Assembly (NCBI GenBank): GCA_023397905.1
Contig: JAEWSZ010000204.1
Span: 1-54,782, forward strand
Source: Bacillota bacterium
Lineage (GTDB): Bacteria > Bacillota > Clostridia > Acetivibrionales > DSM-1351
Length of the DNA stretch: 54,782 nucleotides
Direction of reading: 5' to 3'
Shown piece by piece: positions 26,471 through 35,613 of this stretch. Under the pieces are notes generated by a model that searched no databases, was not told the origin of the DNA, and saw only the letters and a program-made list of their open reading frames with translations. The position numbers and the translations under genes are program-made. Within the stretch, counting starts at the first letter, position 1; each line of letters begins with the position of its first letter.

Positions 26471-27847
26471 ATGGGAAAGAGAAATATTGAAGTAGAGGGT
26501 TTTAGTTTATGGAAACTATCATGGCCATTGTGGATACAACTAATATTAGTGTATGCAATTATGCTTACGGATTCATTTTTTTTAAGTAAATTCTCAGATG
26601 ATTATGCAGCTAGTATTGGGGCCATATTTCCTATATATGCAATATTTTATATGTTGTTTAATCAGATGGGACAAGCTGGCTGTAGTGTTGCATCACAATA
26701 TATGGGAGCTAAAAAGAATGAACAAATTATATCGACATATATGACTTCAGTTTTTATTATGCTGATTACAGGTATTATTGCAAGTGCTTTCATGTTTACT
26801 TTTTCAAGAGATATTGGTACATGGGTTGGATTAACACCCCAAAACAATGAAATTACGCGTATTTATATAAGCTTTACTGGTACATCGTTGGTACTAGAGT
26901 CTCTAAAATCGGCATATAATGGCATTTTGTCCTCAAAAGGAAAGACTTTTTGGAATATGATTGTAAGTATTTTATATAACATAACAAATATTTTGATAAA
27001 TGTCTTATTCCTAACAGGATTTTTGGGAGTTCCTAAACTTGGCGTAAGTGGTGTTGCTATTTCAACAGTTATATCCGAATTAATTGCCTTAGCAACGCTT
27101 ATGTTTATTGTTCATGTAAAAGAACAAATTAAGTTTTCATTTAAGGATTTTACATCGAAATTTAAGTATCTATGGAAACAAGTTGTTAAAATTGGTATCC
27201 CTTCATCATTGGAACCTATATCAGTTCAATTAGTTGGGTATGTTGTTACATTAATTGTAGTTGGACTTGGTATGAATGCATTAGCAGCGAAAACTTATAC
27301 ATTTAATTTAATGTCCTTAATTACTGCGTGGTCTGTAGGTATTGGTGTAGGTACAGCAATAATTGTAGCTCATTCAGTGGGGGCAAAAAAATACGAAGGG
27401 GCAGATAAACAGCTACATAAAAGTATTGTTTTTAGTTCGGGTATTTGTTTTTTGATGGTATTGGTATTTCTAATTTGTTCAAGTTTAATATTTAGACTGT
27501 TTACTGAAAACAAAGAGATAATTAATTTGGGAATAAAATTATTAATAATTAGTCTTTTTTGGGAGCCAATCAGAGCTATAAATATTATTACTGCATATTC
27601 ATTATCAGCGGCTGGAGATGCGCGCTTCTGTGCTATATCAGGAACGATAATAATGTGGATTGTAGGGCTACCACTATGTTATTTGATTTCAATTACACTT
27701 GGATTTGGTTTAATAGGAATTTGGTTTGCACTATTTTTAGATGAAGTAATCAGGGGAATAGTTTATTACTTTAGATGGAGAAAAAAGAGATGGCAGAAAA
27801 TGGGCATAACTGAAAATAAGCAGAATATGGCTATAACCGAGAAGTAG
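26471..27847 (+). CDS. MATE-family efflux transporter
   Basis: A 458-aa integral membrane protein with about 12 helices in two homologous bundles (MatE domains near 15-175 and 235-400). Motifs such as NQMGQAGCSVASQYMGAKK and the second-half GIGVGTAIIVAHSVGAKK are typical. Antiport driven by Na+ or H+ expels cationic compounds. The ATG follows CGGAGG by 10 bases; a TTG one codon upstream is equally possible. Third exporter of the cluster, so resistance or product secretion is likely. Confidence 0.9.
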   Translation: MGKRNIEVEGFSLWKLSWPLWIQLILVYAIMLTDSFFLSKFSDDYAASIGAIFPIYAIFYMLFNQMGQAGCSVASQYMGAKKNEQIISTYMTSVFIMLITGIIASAFMFTFSRDIGTWVGLTPQNNEITRIYISFTGTSLVLESLKSAYNGILSSKGKTFWNMIVSILYNITNILINVLFLTGFLGVPKLGVSGVAISTVISELIALATLMFIVHVKEQIKFSFKDFTSKFKYLWKQVVKIGIPSSLEPISVQLVGYVVTLIVVGLGMNALAAKTYTFNLMSLITAWSVGIGVGTAIIVAHSVGAKKYEGADKQLHKSIVFSSGICFLMVLVFLICSSLIFRLFTENKEIINLGIKLLIISLFWEPIRAINIITAYSLSAAGDARFCAISGTIIMWIVGLPLCYLISITLGFGLIGIWFALFLDEVIRGIVYYFRWRKKRWQKMGITENKQNMAITEK

Positions 27848-27984
27848 GATGACATAGGTATACCCGAAACCGATGAGAGCAACAATTCCTTAGAAGAAGG
27901 TATAGCGACTAATTGATATAGGTTTTTCTTACTTATTCTTACTTATATTGTAGATAAATTATTAAATTTTTGTGGAGTTAGCCT

Positions 27985-29037
27985 ATGGAGAAAATAATTT
28001 TTTTAATTTTGAGTTTTTTATCTGGAGCTACTGAATTAGGCGGAATTTTATATGCTTTAAGGACAAATTTTAATATAGTTGAGATTGTTGGATTAGGATT
28101 AGCGTATCAGATAGGAAATCTTGTTCCTAACCCAATTAAATTAAATAGGAAAGCTTCTATATTTTCAGCCGTTCTAAGTAGCTGCTGTTTCGTAACATTT
28201 AAGTTTATTAATGCTAATTATTGGTTACTCTTTGTAGGATTCGTGTTGATAGCTATGTCTATTCAATCTTTACGGTCATTGCAAAAGGAAAACGTATCAA
28301 CCCCAGTAAAAAGGCTTTTTAGAATTATTGGCTTCTTAGGTTCTCCATTGATGAGTATTAATGTGTTTGTGTGTGTAGGTGTTATATTAATTTGCGTTAG
28401 TACTGTAACTAAATGGAATTATATAAAATGTGAATTGAATAGACCTAAGGTTGGATTTATAAATGCGATTATGATAACACACCAGATTCACTATTTCGCA
28501 TATGCATACTTTATTTTAATACTTATTGCTAATATCATTTCGAAATCATTTAATAAAAACAGCATATCACAAATATTAATCGGAGTTCTATTTACTTTAG
28601 GTTGGTTAACTTATACTAGCATATCGGTAGTTTTAAAAAAAGAAAAATATTTTAGATATTTTATTACAGGTCACCTTTTTTTAACAATTGTTTTATTCAG
28701 TTTAGCGTACAATTCAGATAATTATTGGTCAATTATTCTGTGGATATTAACAGGATTTGGTGGAGGTACTGTATTCTGTATAGAAAAAATCAATAACCTT
28801 ACAAATGAATCAACAAAAAGAGATATCGTTTTTTCTGAGAACATCGGTCATATTATTGGCGTAATATTTGGGTTAGTTGTTTATTTATTCTCTACGAAAA
28901 CAAATTATCCTGTTTATTTAAGTTCTATTTTTGCAGGAGTAACTGCATTATTAATGATAATTTACTATGTTACAAAAACTAGTAAATTTAATATAAATGC
29001 TAAAGAAAATAAAGCTCAAAAAATTATTGATAAGTAA
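27985..29037 (+). CDS. Unknown polytopic membrane protein
   Basis: A 350-aa protein with about 10-11 hydrophobic helices spread over its whole length and a polar, lysine-rich tail (residues 325-350). I do not recognise the family. Its pattern of two helix groups with a loop of about 40 residues in the middle resembles major-facilitator-type carriers, but signature motifs are missing. It lies between the MATE exporter and a radical SAM gene, with GGAG 10 bases before the ATG. A role in export or immunity is a guess. Confidence 0.6.
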   Translation: MEKIIFLILSFLSGATELGGILYALRTNFNIVEIVGLGLAYQIGNLVPNPIKLNRKASIFSAVLSSCCFVTFKFINANYWLLFVGFVLIAMSIQSLRSLQKENVSTPVKRLFRIIGFLGSPLMSINVFVCVGVILICVSTVTKWNYIKCELNRPKVGFINAIMITHQIHYFAYAYFILILIANIISKSFNKNSISQILIGVLFTLGWLTYTSISVVLKKEKYFRYFITGHLFLTIVLFSLAYNSDNYWSIILWILTGFGGGTVFCIEKINNLTNESTKRDIVFSENIGHIIGVIFGLVVYLFSTKTNYPVYLSSIFAGVTALLMIIYYVTKTSKFNINAKENKAQKIIDK

Positions 29038-29066
29038 TGAATTAATCAGGGTTAAGGTGATGACTA

Positions 29067-29888
29067 ATGGTAAATGTTCAAGAGAAATATGTATCCGAAA
29101 TTTTAACAAAAAGTAAACTTCCTGATGCTGATTATGTTGTGAACCCTTATATAGGATGTCCACATAAGTGTATTTACTGCTATGCAGAGTTTATGAAGAG
29201 ATTTACTAACCATGTTGGCGACGTATGGGGTGATTTTATTGATGTAAAGGTATTCTCAAATAAAGTTAGTTCACAAAAATTAAAAAATAGATGCGTTCTA
29301 ATAAGTTCTGTTACCGACCCTTATAATTATTTTGAAGCTAAATATGGTTCTACTCGCCGCGTATTAGAGAATTTAGTTAATACTGAAACTAGAGTTGAAA
29401 TACTTACAAAATCAAGCTTAGTATTAAAAGATTTAGATTTAATAAAAAAATTTAAGAATATTAGAATAGGTATTTCTCTGAACACACTTGATGAAAGCTT
29501 TAGAAAGAAGATAGAACCTAGGGCATCTAGTATACAAAATAGACTTCAAGCATTGAAAACGTTAAAAAATGAAAACATAAGCACATATTTATTTATATCA
29601 CCTATGTTTCCAGAAATTACGGATTATAAGTCAATACTTCAGGCAACAAGGGATTATGTGGATTGTTACTATTTTGAAAATTTAAATTTGCGCGCAGGAT
29701 ATAAGACAAAAGTCTTAACCCTTATAAAAAATTATTATCCACATTTAGTTGCTTTATACGATAAGATCTTTTGCCAGTCAAAGCACATATATTGGGAAAA
29801 CCTTAAGAATGATATCGAAAATGATTTAAGAAAAAGTGAAAAAGAATACAAAATTTATTTTTATCATGATGAAATTAAGAAGAAGTAA
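29067..29888 (+). CDS. SPL-like radical SAM enzyme
   Basis: A 273-aa enzyme with NPYIGCPHKCIYCYAEFM (Cys35, Cys39, Cys42) and SLNTLDESFRKKIEPRASS, both typical of the spore-photoproduct-lyase-like (Rv2578c-type) group. Downstream elements ISPMFPEITD and NLRAGY fit. The biochemistry of this subgroup is mostly unknown. It is 29 bases after the membrane protein and closes the 24225-29888 transcription unit. It is a third radical SAM enzyme of an unrelated subclass. Confidence 0.83.
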   Translation: MVNVQEKYVSEILTKSKLPDADYVVNPYIGCPHKCIYCYAEFMKRFTNHVGDVWGDFIDVKVFSNKVSSQKLKNRCVLISSVTDPYNYFEAKYGSTRRVLENLVNTETRVEILTKSSLVLKDLDLIKKFKNIRIGISLNTLDESFRKKIEPRASSIQNRLQALKTLKNENISTYLFISPMFPEITDYKSILQATRDYVDCYYFENLNLRAGYKTKVLTLIKNYYPHLVALYDKIFCQSKHIYWENLKNDIENDLRKSEKEYKIYFYHDEIKKK

Positions 29889-30069
29889 GTTCTACTTATT
29901 AAATGCAATCGTATACCTCATAGATATAGTTTGGTGTAAATAAATCAATCGAAGCTAAAAAAACAGCAAGCACATTGGAACAGTTTGGGGTTGATGCGTT
30001 TAAAAAATGTATAGGTTATTGAAAAAGCAATTTCTTATAAATTCAAAAAAATTAACAGGAGGACAAAAA

Positions 30070-30825
30070 ATGAGTGATAATAACTATTCTTACCACACTA
30101 CTGCATTTAAATTTCTTGAAACCCAGCGAGCGCTTGGTATTCACAAGGCGAAAGTACATGGTAAAATAATTACGGTATATCCATCGACCATCTCTCCAAT
30201 GCTCGACTGGGCAGGTGAGCTAATGGTGGATTGTTTACCAGAATTGAAAGGAAAAACTTTTTTAGAAATCGGATGTGGCAGTGGTGTGGTATCATATTTT
30301 GCAGCACTTGCTGGAGCAAAAGTTACAGCATGTGATATCAATCCAGAAGCTATCGAATGCACTAAGATCAACCTGGAACCACAGAAACTCGCAGCTGATG
30401 GCGATGCAAATACAGTGGCTGTCGGGCATGAGTTCTTGATTTCTGATGTTTATTCTGCAGTGCCTGGTAGAAAATTTGATGTGGTAGCATGGAATTTGCC
30501 CTATCATGGAGTAAAACCTGCTGATAACTTAGAACGGTGCTTGGCAGACGAGGACTATCAAGGTGCTACTGTTTTTTTAAAGGAAGTTGATTTGCATCTT
30601 GCCCCAAAGGGAACCGTATTGGTTGGTTTTTCAGAACTTGGCGACCTGCCACGTATTATCGCTATGATATTTGATGCGGGTCTCACAATTACCAATTATC
30701 GTACTGAATGGCGTGCAGGCTACAATGGCATCATTATTGAAGCCATGCGAAAAATAGATTTTGATCAAAGTTCATCAGAGGCATATGAAGCATTTGTGGA
30801 AAAACAGATGAAATCTGGAACTTGA
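30070..30825 (+). CDS. Class I SAM-dependent methyltransferase 1
   Basis: A 251-aa methyltransferase. The SAM-binding motif is FLEIGCGSGVVSYFAALAGA, followed by ACDINPEAI; motif IV is WNLPYHG, similar to the (N/D)PPY motif of N-methyltransferases. ATG 30070 follows ACAGGAGGAC; an upstream in-frame start has no ribosome site. It is very similar to the second methyltransferase at 31128, and both are richer in G+C than their neighbours. An N-methylating tailoring role is likely. Confidence 0.87.
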   Translation: MSDNNYSYHTTAFKFLETQRALGIHKAKVHGKIITVYPSTISPMLDWAGELMVDCLPELKGKTFLEIGCGSGVVSYFAALAGAKVTACDINPEAIECTKINLEPQKLAADGDANTVAVGHEFLISDVYSAVPGRKFDVVAWNLPYHGVKPADNLERCLADEDYQGATVFLKEVDLHLAPKGTVLVGFSELGDLPRIIAMIFDAGLTITNYRTEWRAGYNGIIIEAMRKIDFDQSSSEAYEAFVEKQMKSGT

Positions 30826-31001
30826 TCAGCTCTGGAATTTAGGGGAGGAGACCAGAATTCCGCATTAACACAGAATTCGACTTTTATTGATAAATATTGT
30901 CAGTGTTTAAGAAAAGGTGTAAAAAAGACAGCTATATCAGATCATGTTGAAACAATATTATAAATTAATCATGGGGCCTCGCACTCCCAAACCTTTACGG
31001 A

Positions 31002-31044
31002 CACTTGTGGATATAAATTAATAAGAAATTTATATCCACAAGTG
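31002..31044. repeat. Perfect 18-bp inverted repeat with 7-base loop
   Basis: CACTTGTGGATATAAATT (31002-31019) and its exact complement (31027-31044) surround AATAAGA. It lies between the two methyltransferase genes with no T-tract on either side, so it is not a typical terminator. Confidence 0.9.
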
Positions 31045-31127
31045 ATAAGGAAATGGCTAATCAAAAATAACTGCCAAATTGCTAAAATTAATTCCATCGA
31101 TGATAATAACGAACTGGAGGATAAAAA

Positions 31128-31883
31128 ATGAGTGATAATAACTATTCTTACCACACTACTGCATTTAAATTTCTTGAAACCCAACGAGCGCTTGGTATTC
31201 ACAAAGCGAAAATACGTGGTAAAATAATAACCGTCTATCCATCGACAATCTCTCCTATGCTTGATTGGTCAAGTGATCTTATGGTGGATTGTTTACCAGA
31301 ATTAAAAGGAAAGACTTTTTTAGAAATCGGATGTGGCAGCGGTGTGGTATCATATTTTGCAGCACTTGCTGGAGCAAAGGTAACAGCATGTGATATTAAC
31401 CCAGAAGCTGTCGAATGTACCAGATTGAACATGAATCCAAAAAAACTCGCATCTGACGGAGATACAGATACTGAAATTGTCGGGCATGAGTTCTTAATCT
31501 CCGATGTCTATTCTGCAGTGCCTGGTAGGAAATTTGATGTAGTTGCATGGAATTTGCCTTATCACGGAACAAAACCAGCCGACAACCTAGAGCGCTGCCT
31601 TGCAGACGAGGACTATAAAAGCACTACAGCATTCTTCAATGAAGTCGCCTTGCATCTTGTCCCAAAGGGGAAAGTGCTGATCAGTTTTTCTGAACTCGGA
31701 GACTTACCGCGCATAATCGCAATGCTATTTGATGCAGGACTCACAATTACCAGTTATCGTTCTGAATGGCGAGCAGGCTATAATTGTCTCGTAATTGAAG
31801 CTATGAGAAAAGAGGATTTTGATCAGAGCTCGGCAGAGGAATATGAAGCATTTGTTGAAAAACAAATGAATTGGGCTAAATGA
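31128..31883 (+). CDS. Class I SAM-dependent methyltransferase 2
   Basis: A 251-aa paralog of methyltransferase 1, identical over most of its length, with the same FLEIGCGSGVVSYF and WNLPYHG motifs. The nucleotide identity begins at the ribosome site (GGAGGA-AAAAAATGAGTG) and covers the whole gene, so a recent duplication by gene conversion or transposition is likely. Differences cluster near residues 95-110 and 150-170, which may alter the acceptor. It could methylate a second position of the same product. Confidence 0.87.
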   Translation: MSDNNYSYHTTAFKFLETQRALGIHKAKIRGKIITVYPSTISPMLDWSSDLMVDCLPELKGKTFLEIGCGSGVVSYFAALAGAKVTACDINPEAVECTRLNMNPKKLASDGDTDTEIVGHEFLISDVYSAVPGRKFDVVAWNLPYHGTKPADNLERCLADEDYKSTTAFFNEVALHLVPKGKVLISFSELGDLPRIIAMLFDAGLTITSYRSEWRAGYNCLVIEAMRKEDFDQSSAEEYEAFVEKQMNWAK

Positions 31884-32180
31884 GAAATGAGACTAGTAGA
31901 AAAATTCTAAAAGGCTAGCAATAGAGAAACTACTGAAATAGTTTAACCCTTTGAAATAGCAATACACTTTGAAAAGAGGAATGTGAGTTATTGTTATAAT
32001 TGAGTATGCAATGACACTATTCTTTCTAGATTTTTGTGGAGTTAGGCTCTCAATTGTATTAGGAAGCGGGTGCCGTTGTTTTTTATATTGAAAACCTCAA
32101 ATCCCTTGTTAAATGGGTTATTCAAAATATAACAAGTGTAACTTAGTTTACACAATCTTAAGAAACAGGAGGAATTTATT

Positions 32181-33233
32181 ATGCCAAGCTCGATTCGACT
32201 TGTTGTCGGAATACCCACGATTAGTTCCTCGGATTATATTTATCAATCATTAGTGAGATATAAAAAGGAAATTAATATGCTACCTGCAATGTTTAATACA
32301 TCGGTAGTAATTTGCATCAATGGGGAAGACAATAATAATACAATAGAAAACGAAGTTTCAAAATTCGCCGTTGACCAATCAAATATAAATGTAATAATAT
32401 TAAAACGAAAAGAACCAGGCAAAAATGCCGCTCTTAATCTCATTTTAGAACACGCAAGAAATTTAAATTGTGATATTATTCATTTTCTAGATGATGATGT
32501 AATTCTTAAAAATGGATCGCTTAAACTGGATATAATAACTTTAATTGATGCTCAACAGAATTCCAGTGTTCCAATAATGGTTGGCTCAAATTTTTATGGA
32601 ATCGAACAAAAATTACCAGATTTTATTAATAGTGATAAAAATATTATATCTGCGATAAAAAATTGGATATTACATAAAATATTTATATTACCATTTCGAG
32701 AATCAGCTGATAAGACAACTTTTTGTATTGGGCAGAGCCTCTGCGCTTATATGAGATATTATCCAGACTATCCAGATGACGCCACGGGAATTGCTGATGA
32801 TGGGTTTATTGGTTACTACTGGGCCAAAAAAAACAAAAGTGTAATTTTATATGATAAAGCCAATCCTATCATTAAACCTAAAGATTCAGTCGTATATTTT
32901 AGAATAGCAAAAACATACAAAGAGTGGCTTCACCAACAGGTTAGAATATATACCGGTGTATATTATGCGTGTGTTGACCAAGCTGAAGATAGTAACGATG
33001 TAGATTTTTTTGCTGATTATTTCAGATGGGAATACACTATAGGCAAATCGTCAAGGCGAAAAGGAAATGAAAAAGGTTTAAAGCATATAGTGAAATTGTC
33101 GATTCTTAGATTGTTTTATAACCATGTGGTTGCGAAGTCAAATAGAATCATTACACAAAAAGAAGTACCCCCATGGATTATTGCCAGATCAACAAAAAAT
33201 ATAAACATAGATATTAATTTAAATAAGATGTAA
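32181..33233 (+). CDS. Glycosyltransferase family 2-like protein
   Basis: A 350-aa GT-A-type enzyme: nucleotide-binding VVGIPTISSSDYIYQSLV, then KEPGKNAALNLIL, the DxD-like IIHFLDDDVIL (about residue 97), and an acidic IADDGFIGYYWA plus QQVRIYTG, reminiscent of the ED and QxxRW motifs of processive or polymer-type family 2 enzymes. ATG follows AGGAGGA. It has no close similarity to the glycosyltransferase at 25246. It is the last gene of the cluster. Confidence 0.75.
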   Translation: MPSSIRLVVGIPTISSSDYIYQSLVRYKKEINMLPAMFNTSVVICINGEDNNNTIENEVSKFAVDQSNINVIILKRKEPGKNAALNLILEHARNLNCDIIHFLDDDVILKNGSLKLDIITLIDAQQNSSVPIMVGSNFYGIEQKLPDFINSDKNIISAIKNWILHKIFILPFRESADKTTFCIGQSLCAYMRYYPDYPDDATGIADDGFIGYYWAKKNKSVILYDKANPIIKPKDSVVYFRIAKTYKEWLHQQVRIYTGVYYACVDQAEDSNDVDFFADYFRWEYTIGKSSRRKGNEKGLKHIVKLSILRLFYNHVVAKSNRIITQKEVPPWIIARSTKNINIDINLNKM

Positions 33234-33320
33234 CATTGTAACCGCAATTTGGTTCTTTCAAAAGGGTAGGTTTCAAGTTTTGTGTAAACGGTAAATACTG
33301 ATGTTGAATATTTAATATTT

Positions 33321-33359
33321 TTAGGGACGGGTGCTTGTTTTAAAAGCAGCTGTCCCTAA
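33321..33359 (+). terminator. Long hairpin after the cluster
   Basis: TTAGGGAC and GTCCCTAA close a stem with an inner TGCT/AGCA pair. This GGGACGGG...GTCCC type is common in Clostridia as an interspersed repeat or terminator. A T-run precedes it but does not follow it on the plus strand. Confidence 0.5.
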
Positions 33360-33365
33360 TCTGCA

Positions 33366-33695
33366 TTATACCGTTAATTTATAGTAAGCGTCAAACGAGT
33401 TCTGACGCGATCTATAGCAAGTCGGGCTCACTATACCAAGTAAATCACAAAGAGCGTTATTAACCATTACCCTGAAATCGTCATCAGATATGTTGTTAGC
33501 TTGGGCAAATTCAACGGCATCATCGACAGTGCTGGCCAATTTCCTCGCTAAACGTGCATTCTCCTTTTCCATCATTGGAAAATGTTCAATAACATAGCCC
33601 GAATAATCCATTTCAAAGTCATACCTCGATATCTCTCCGTCAGCGAAACCAGAGACAAAATCTATCATAAACGCTGTACGTTTTCCAACCTTCAT
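33366..33695 (-). CDS. Conserved small mobile-element protein, function unknown
   Basis: A 109-aa acidic, probably helical protein (FMIDFVSGFADGEISRYDFE and an A-rich helix near residues 45-65). I do not recognise a named domain. The ATG at 33695 overlaps the TGA of an upstream reading-frame fragment (TGATG), a coupling typical of conjugation-module genes. The segment 33366-33900 has higher G+C than the cluster, so it is a piece of another element. Confidence 0.5.
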   Translation of the reverse strand: MKVGKRTAFMIDFVSGFADGEISRYDFEMDYSGYVIEHFPMMEKENARLARKLASTVDDAVEFAQANNISDDDFRVMVNNALCDLLGIVSPTCYRSRQNSFDAYYKLTV

Positions 33696-33860
33696 CAATC
33701 TTCCTCCCACGCATGTTTTTCAGGTTTTGTTTCCTTTGGTTTCGGTGTAAAGACCTTCTGCGGCAATGCCGAACTGTCGGGCAAAAAATCTTCAATTGCG
33801 GACGCGTAGCCAGGTTTTCCAAGGTTGGATGCATATTCCGGCACATCCGGACGGCGATTT
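33695..33860 (-). pseudogene. C-terminal fragment of a mobile-element gene
   Basis: A frame ending in KPKETKPEKHAWEED and containing NLGKPGYASAIEDFLPD stops at 33695 and is coupled to the next gene. The rest of the gene upstream is missing. The proline- and lysine-rich tail is not diagnostic. Confidence 0.45.
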
Positions 33861-33904
33861 CGAATTTATCCGGACACCTTGTCTGTAAGTTGATTTTATT
33901 CTAG

Positions 33905-34570
33905 TCTTCCGTTTTTTCAATATCTTTTATAGTTTTTTCTGCCATGACTTAGGCCTCGAGTTTTTGAATATATTAATTTCATCTAAAAGTATGTATAGTT
34001 TGCAACAGACAAAGGTTGCAAACTTTTTGTCTGTTGATTGGTAAATTATCCATGTATACTAAAATTGTCCATGTTCCCAGTGCTAAGATTTCTGAATGGT
34101 CTTGTGGTGATTATTACTCTAATTGTAAGAAGTATGCCGGAAATATTGGAACTCAAAAACCTTAGTGGTAGAGGTTAGATTCCTCTATTATTGTAAAATA
34201 ATTAGCTCAAAGGTAGAGCATAAGGCAATGGAAAAGGGGTTCGAATCCCCAATCAGACTGATAATCTAATCGCTTGGTTGCGACTCGACTTTTACTCGAG
34301 AAATCTCAAAGAAATCTTTGGAGAGAATCCTCACGCTTTTGTAGAGTTTTTGCAAAAGCACTAATGATTAAGTATTAAAGTGTTGTAGATACCGAATATG
34401 GTAAACCAATCCTTGTGCATGAACCTTCATAAAGTGAATTACTATGGCTTAGGCTGATAGTAATTGACTCTGAAATTAGCAATACCTGAAATCTCAGATG
34501 AAGATATGCATAACGATTTGCAAGCAATATCATCAAGCAACACTCCGCATATATTATGGGGGGATTCTTG
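33905..34570. other. Non-coding remnant region with tRNA-like pieces
   Basis: No gene is supported over 660 bases. Two tRNA-like D-arms (CCTTAGTGGTAGAGG near 34161-34175 and TAGCTCAAAGGTAGAGC at 34203-34219) and one T-arm (GGGGTTCGAATCCCC, 34236-34250) are the only recognisable items. Confidence 0.55.
34203..34250 (+). other. tRNA-like fragment
   Basis: A good D-arm and a canonical T-arm are present, but only 16 bases separate them, too few for an anticodon arm and variable loop. The flanking 7-mers cannot form an acceptor stem and no CCA is encoded. It is a decayed or deleted tRNA. Confidence 0.55.
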
Positions 34571-34576
34571 AAAAGG

Positions 34577-35455
34577 ATGAATAAAATGAAGATTATTATC
34601 AAAAATGATGAAAGAGGTTTATTGTTCAGGGACGGAAACTATGTCAAATGTTTAAAACCTGGAAAGCACTCCCTAAACCCATTTATAAAATATAGCCTTG
34701 TTATAGGTGATGTAAATAAAATGTTTGAAACAGCGGGGAAAAATATAAATCTGTTTCTTGATGACCAGGAGCTTTTATAAGAGCTTACAGTTATTGATGT
34801 TCATGATTGTGAGATTGCCATTCATTTTGAAGACGGTAAGCTTGTGGATGTACTTAAATCGGATTTTCCTGAATACTATAGGCAGCAAATCCTTACTAAT
34901 ATAGTACCTGGTGCGCTGGTTGGGCTCGGTGTAACAGGGGATATGAGCGATTTTGTAATTGTAAGTCAATTCTGTACTTATAGTGAACCCAAAATCAGAC
35001 TTGCTTCTATGATAGCAATGTGGTATCTGTCTAAAGAAGATGCAATCAAGCATGTATTGGACTCCTTGGAGTCTGAGATGCCTAAAATCAGAAAGACAGC
35101 AAAACAGTTTTTAAAAAGTTCTAAGATGCTGATTGTACTTTTTGAATTGAAAGAGAAATTAGAAAGTACTAATCTTGATATTCAGCTTTTTGCACTTGAT
35201 GCAATTTGCTGGTATGGAGGGTGGTATGCCCTCGAAAGTATCCTTTTTGCTATTTCAAATTGGCAAAGCCCAGGGTTAGATAGGGCAAAAAACTTGTTGG
35301 ATAGTTGGCTAAGTGGATCTGCTAGTCTTTATTCAAAGCCGGATGGTGATACGAAGGGTAAAATTGCTGAACTGTTTGAAACTGTTCAAAATAAAGGATT
35401 AATATCTGGTAAGGCTTTTAGAGAATTGAGTTTTATTATTGAAACAAGAAGATAG
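34577..35455 (+). pseudogene. Slipin N-terminus joined to a HEAT-repeat protein, interrupted by a stop
   Basis: Residues 1-90 (IIIKNDERGLLFRDGNYVKC, LKPGKHSLNPF, VNKMFETAGKN) match the start of slipin/band-7 proteins. An in-frame TAA at 34778-34780 replaces a lysine codon in DDQELL-stop-ELTVIDV. After DGKLVDVLKS the frame jumps to a different protein with HEAT-like helical repeats (KIRLASMIAMWYLSKEDAI). Both the stop and the apparent fusion indicate a dead gene built by deletion. The HEAT part (34844-35455) could still be translated from an internal start. Confidence 0.7.
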
Positions 35456-35613
35456 GTGAAATCAAAGAATAAGCTGGTTATAAATCAAAAATTCTATTGT
35501 CAAATTAATGAGGTAGGGGTGACAAATGTTCACACTTATCCAATTCTCCAATATCCATTACAATTTACCCATAGAAGCTTCTACAAGACACAACAAAAGA
35601 GGTGGGTAAATCA

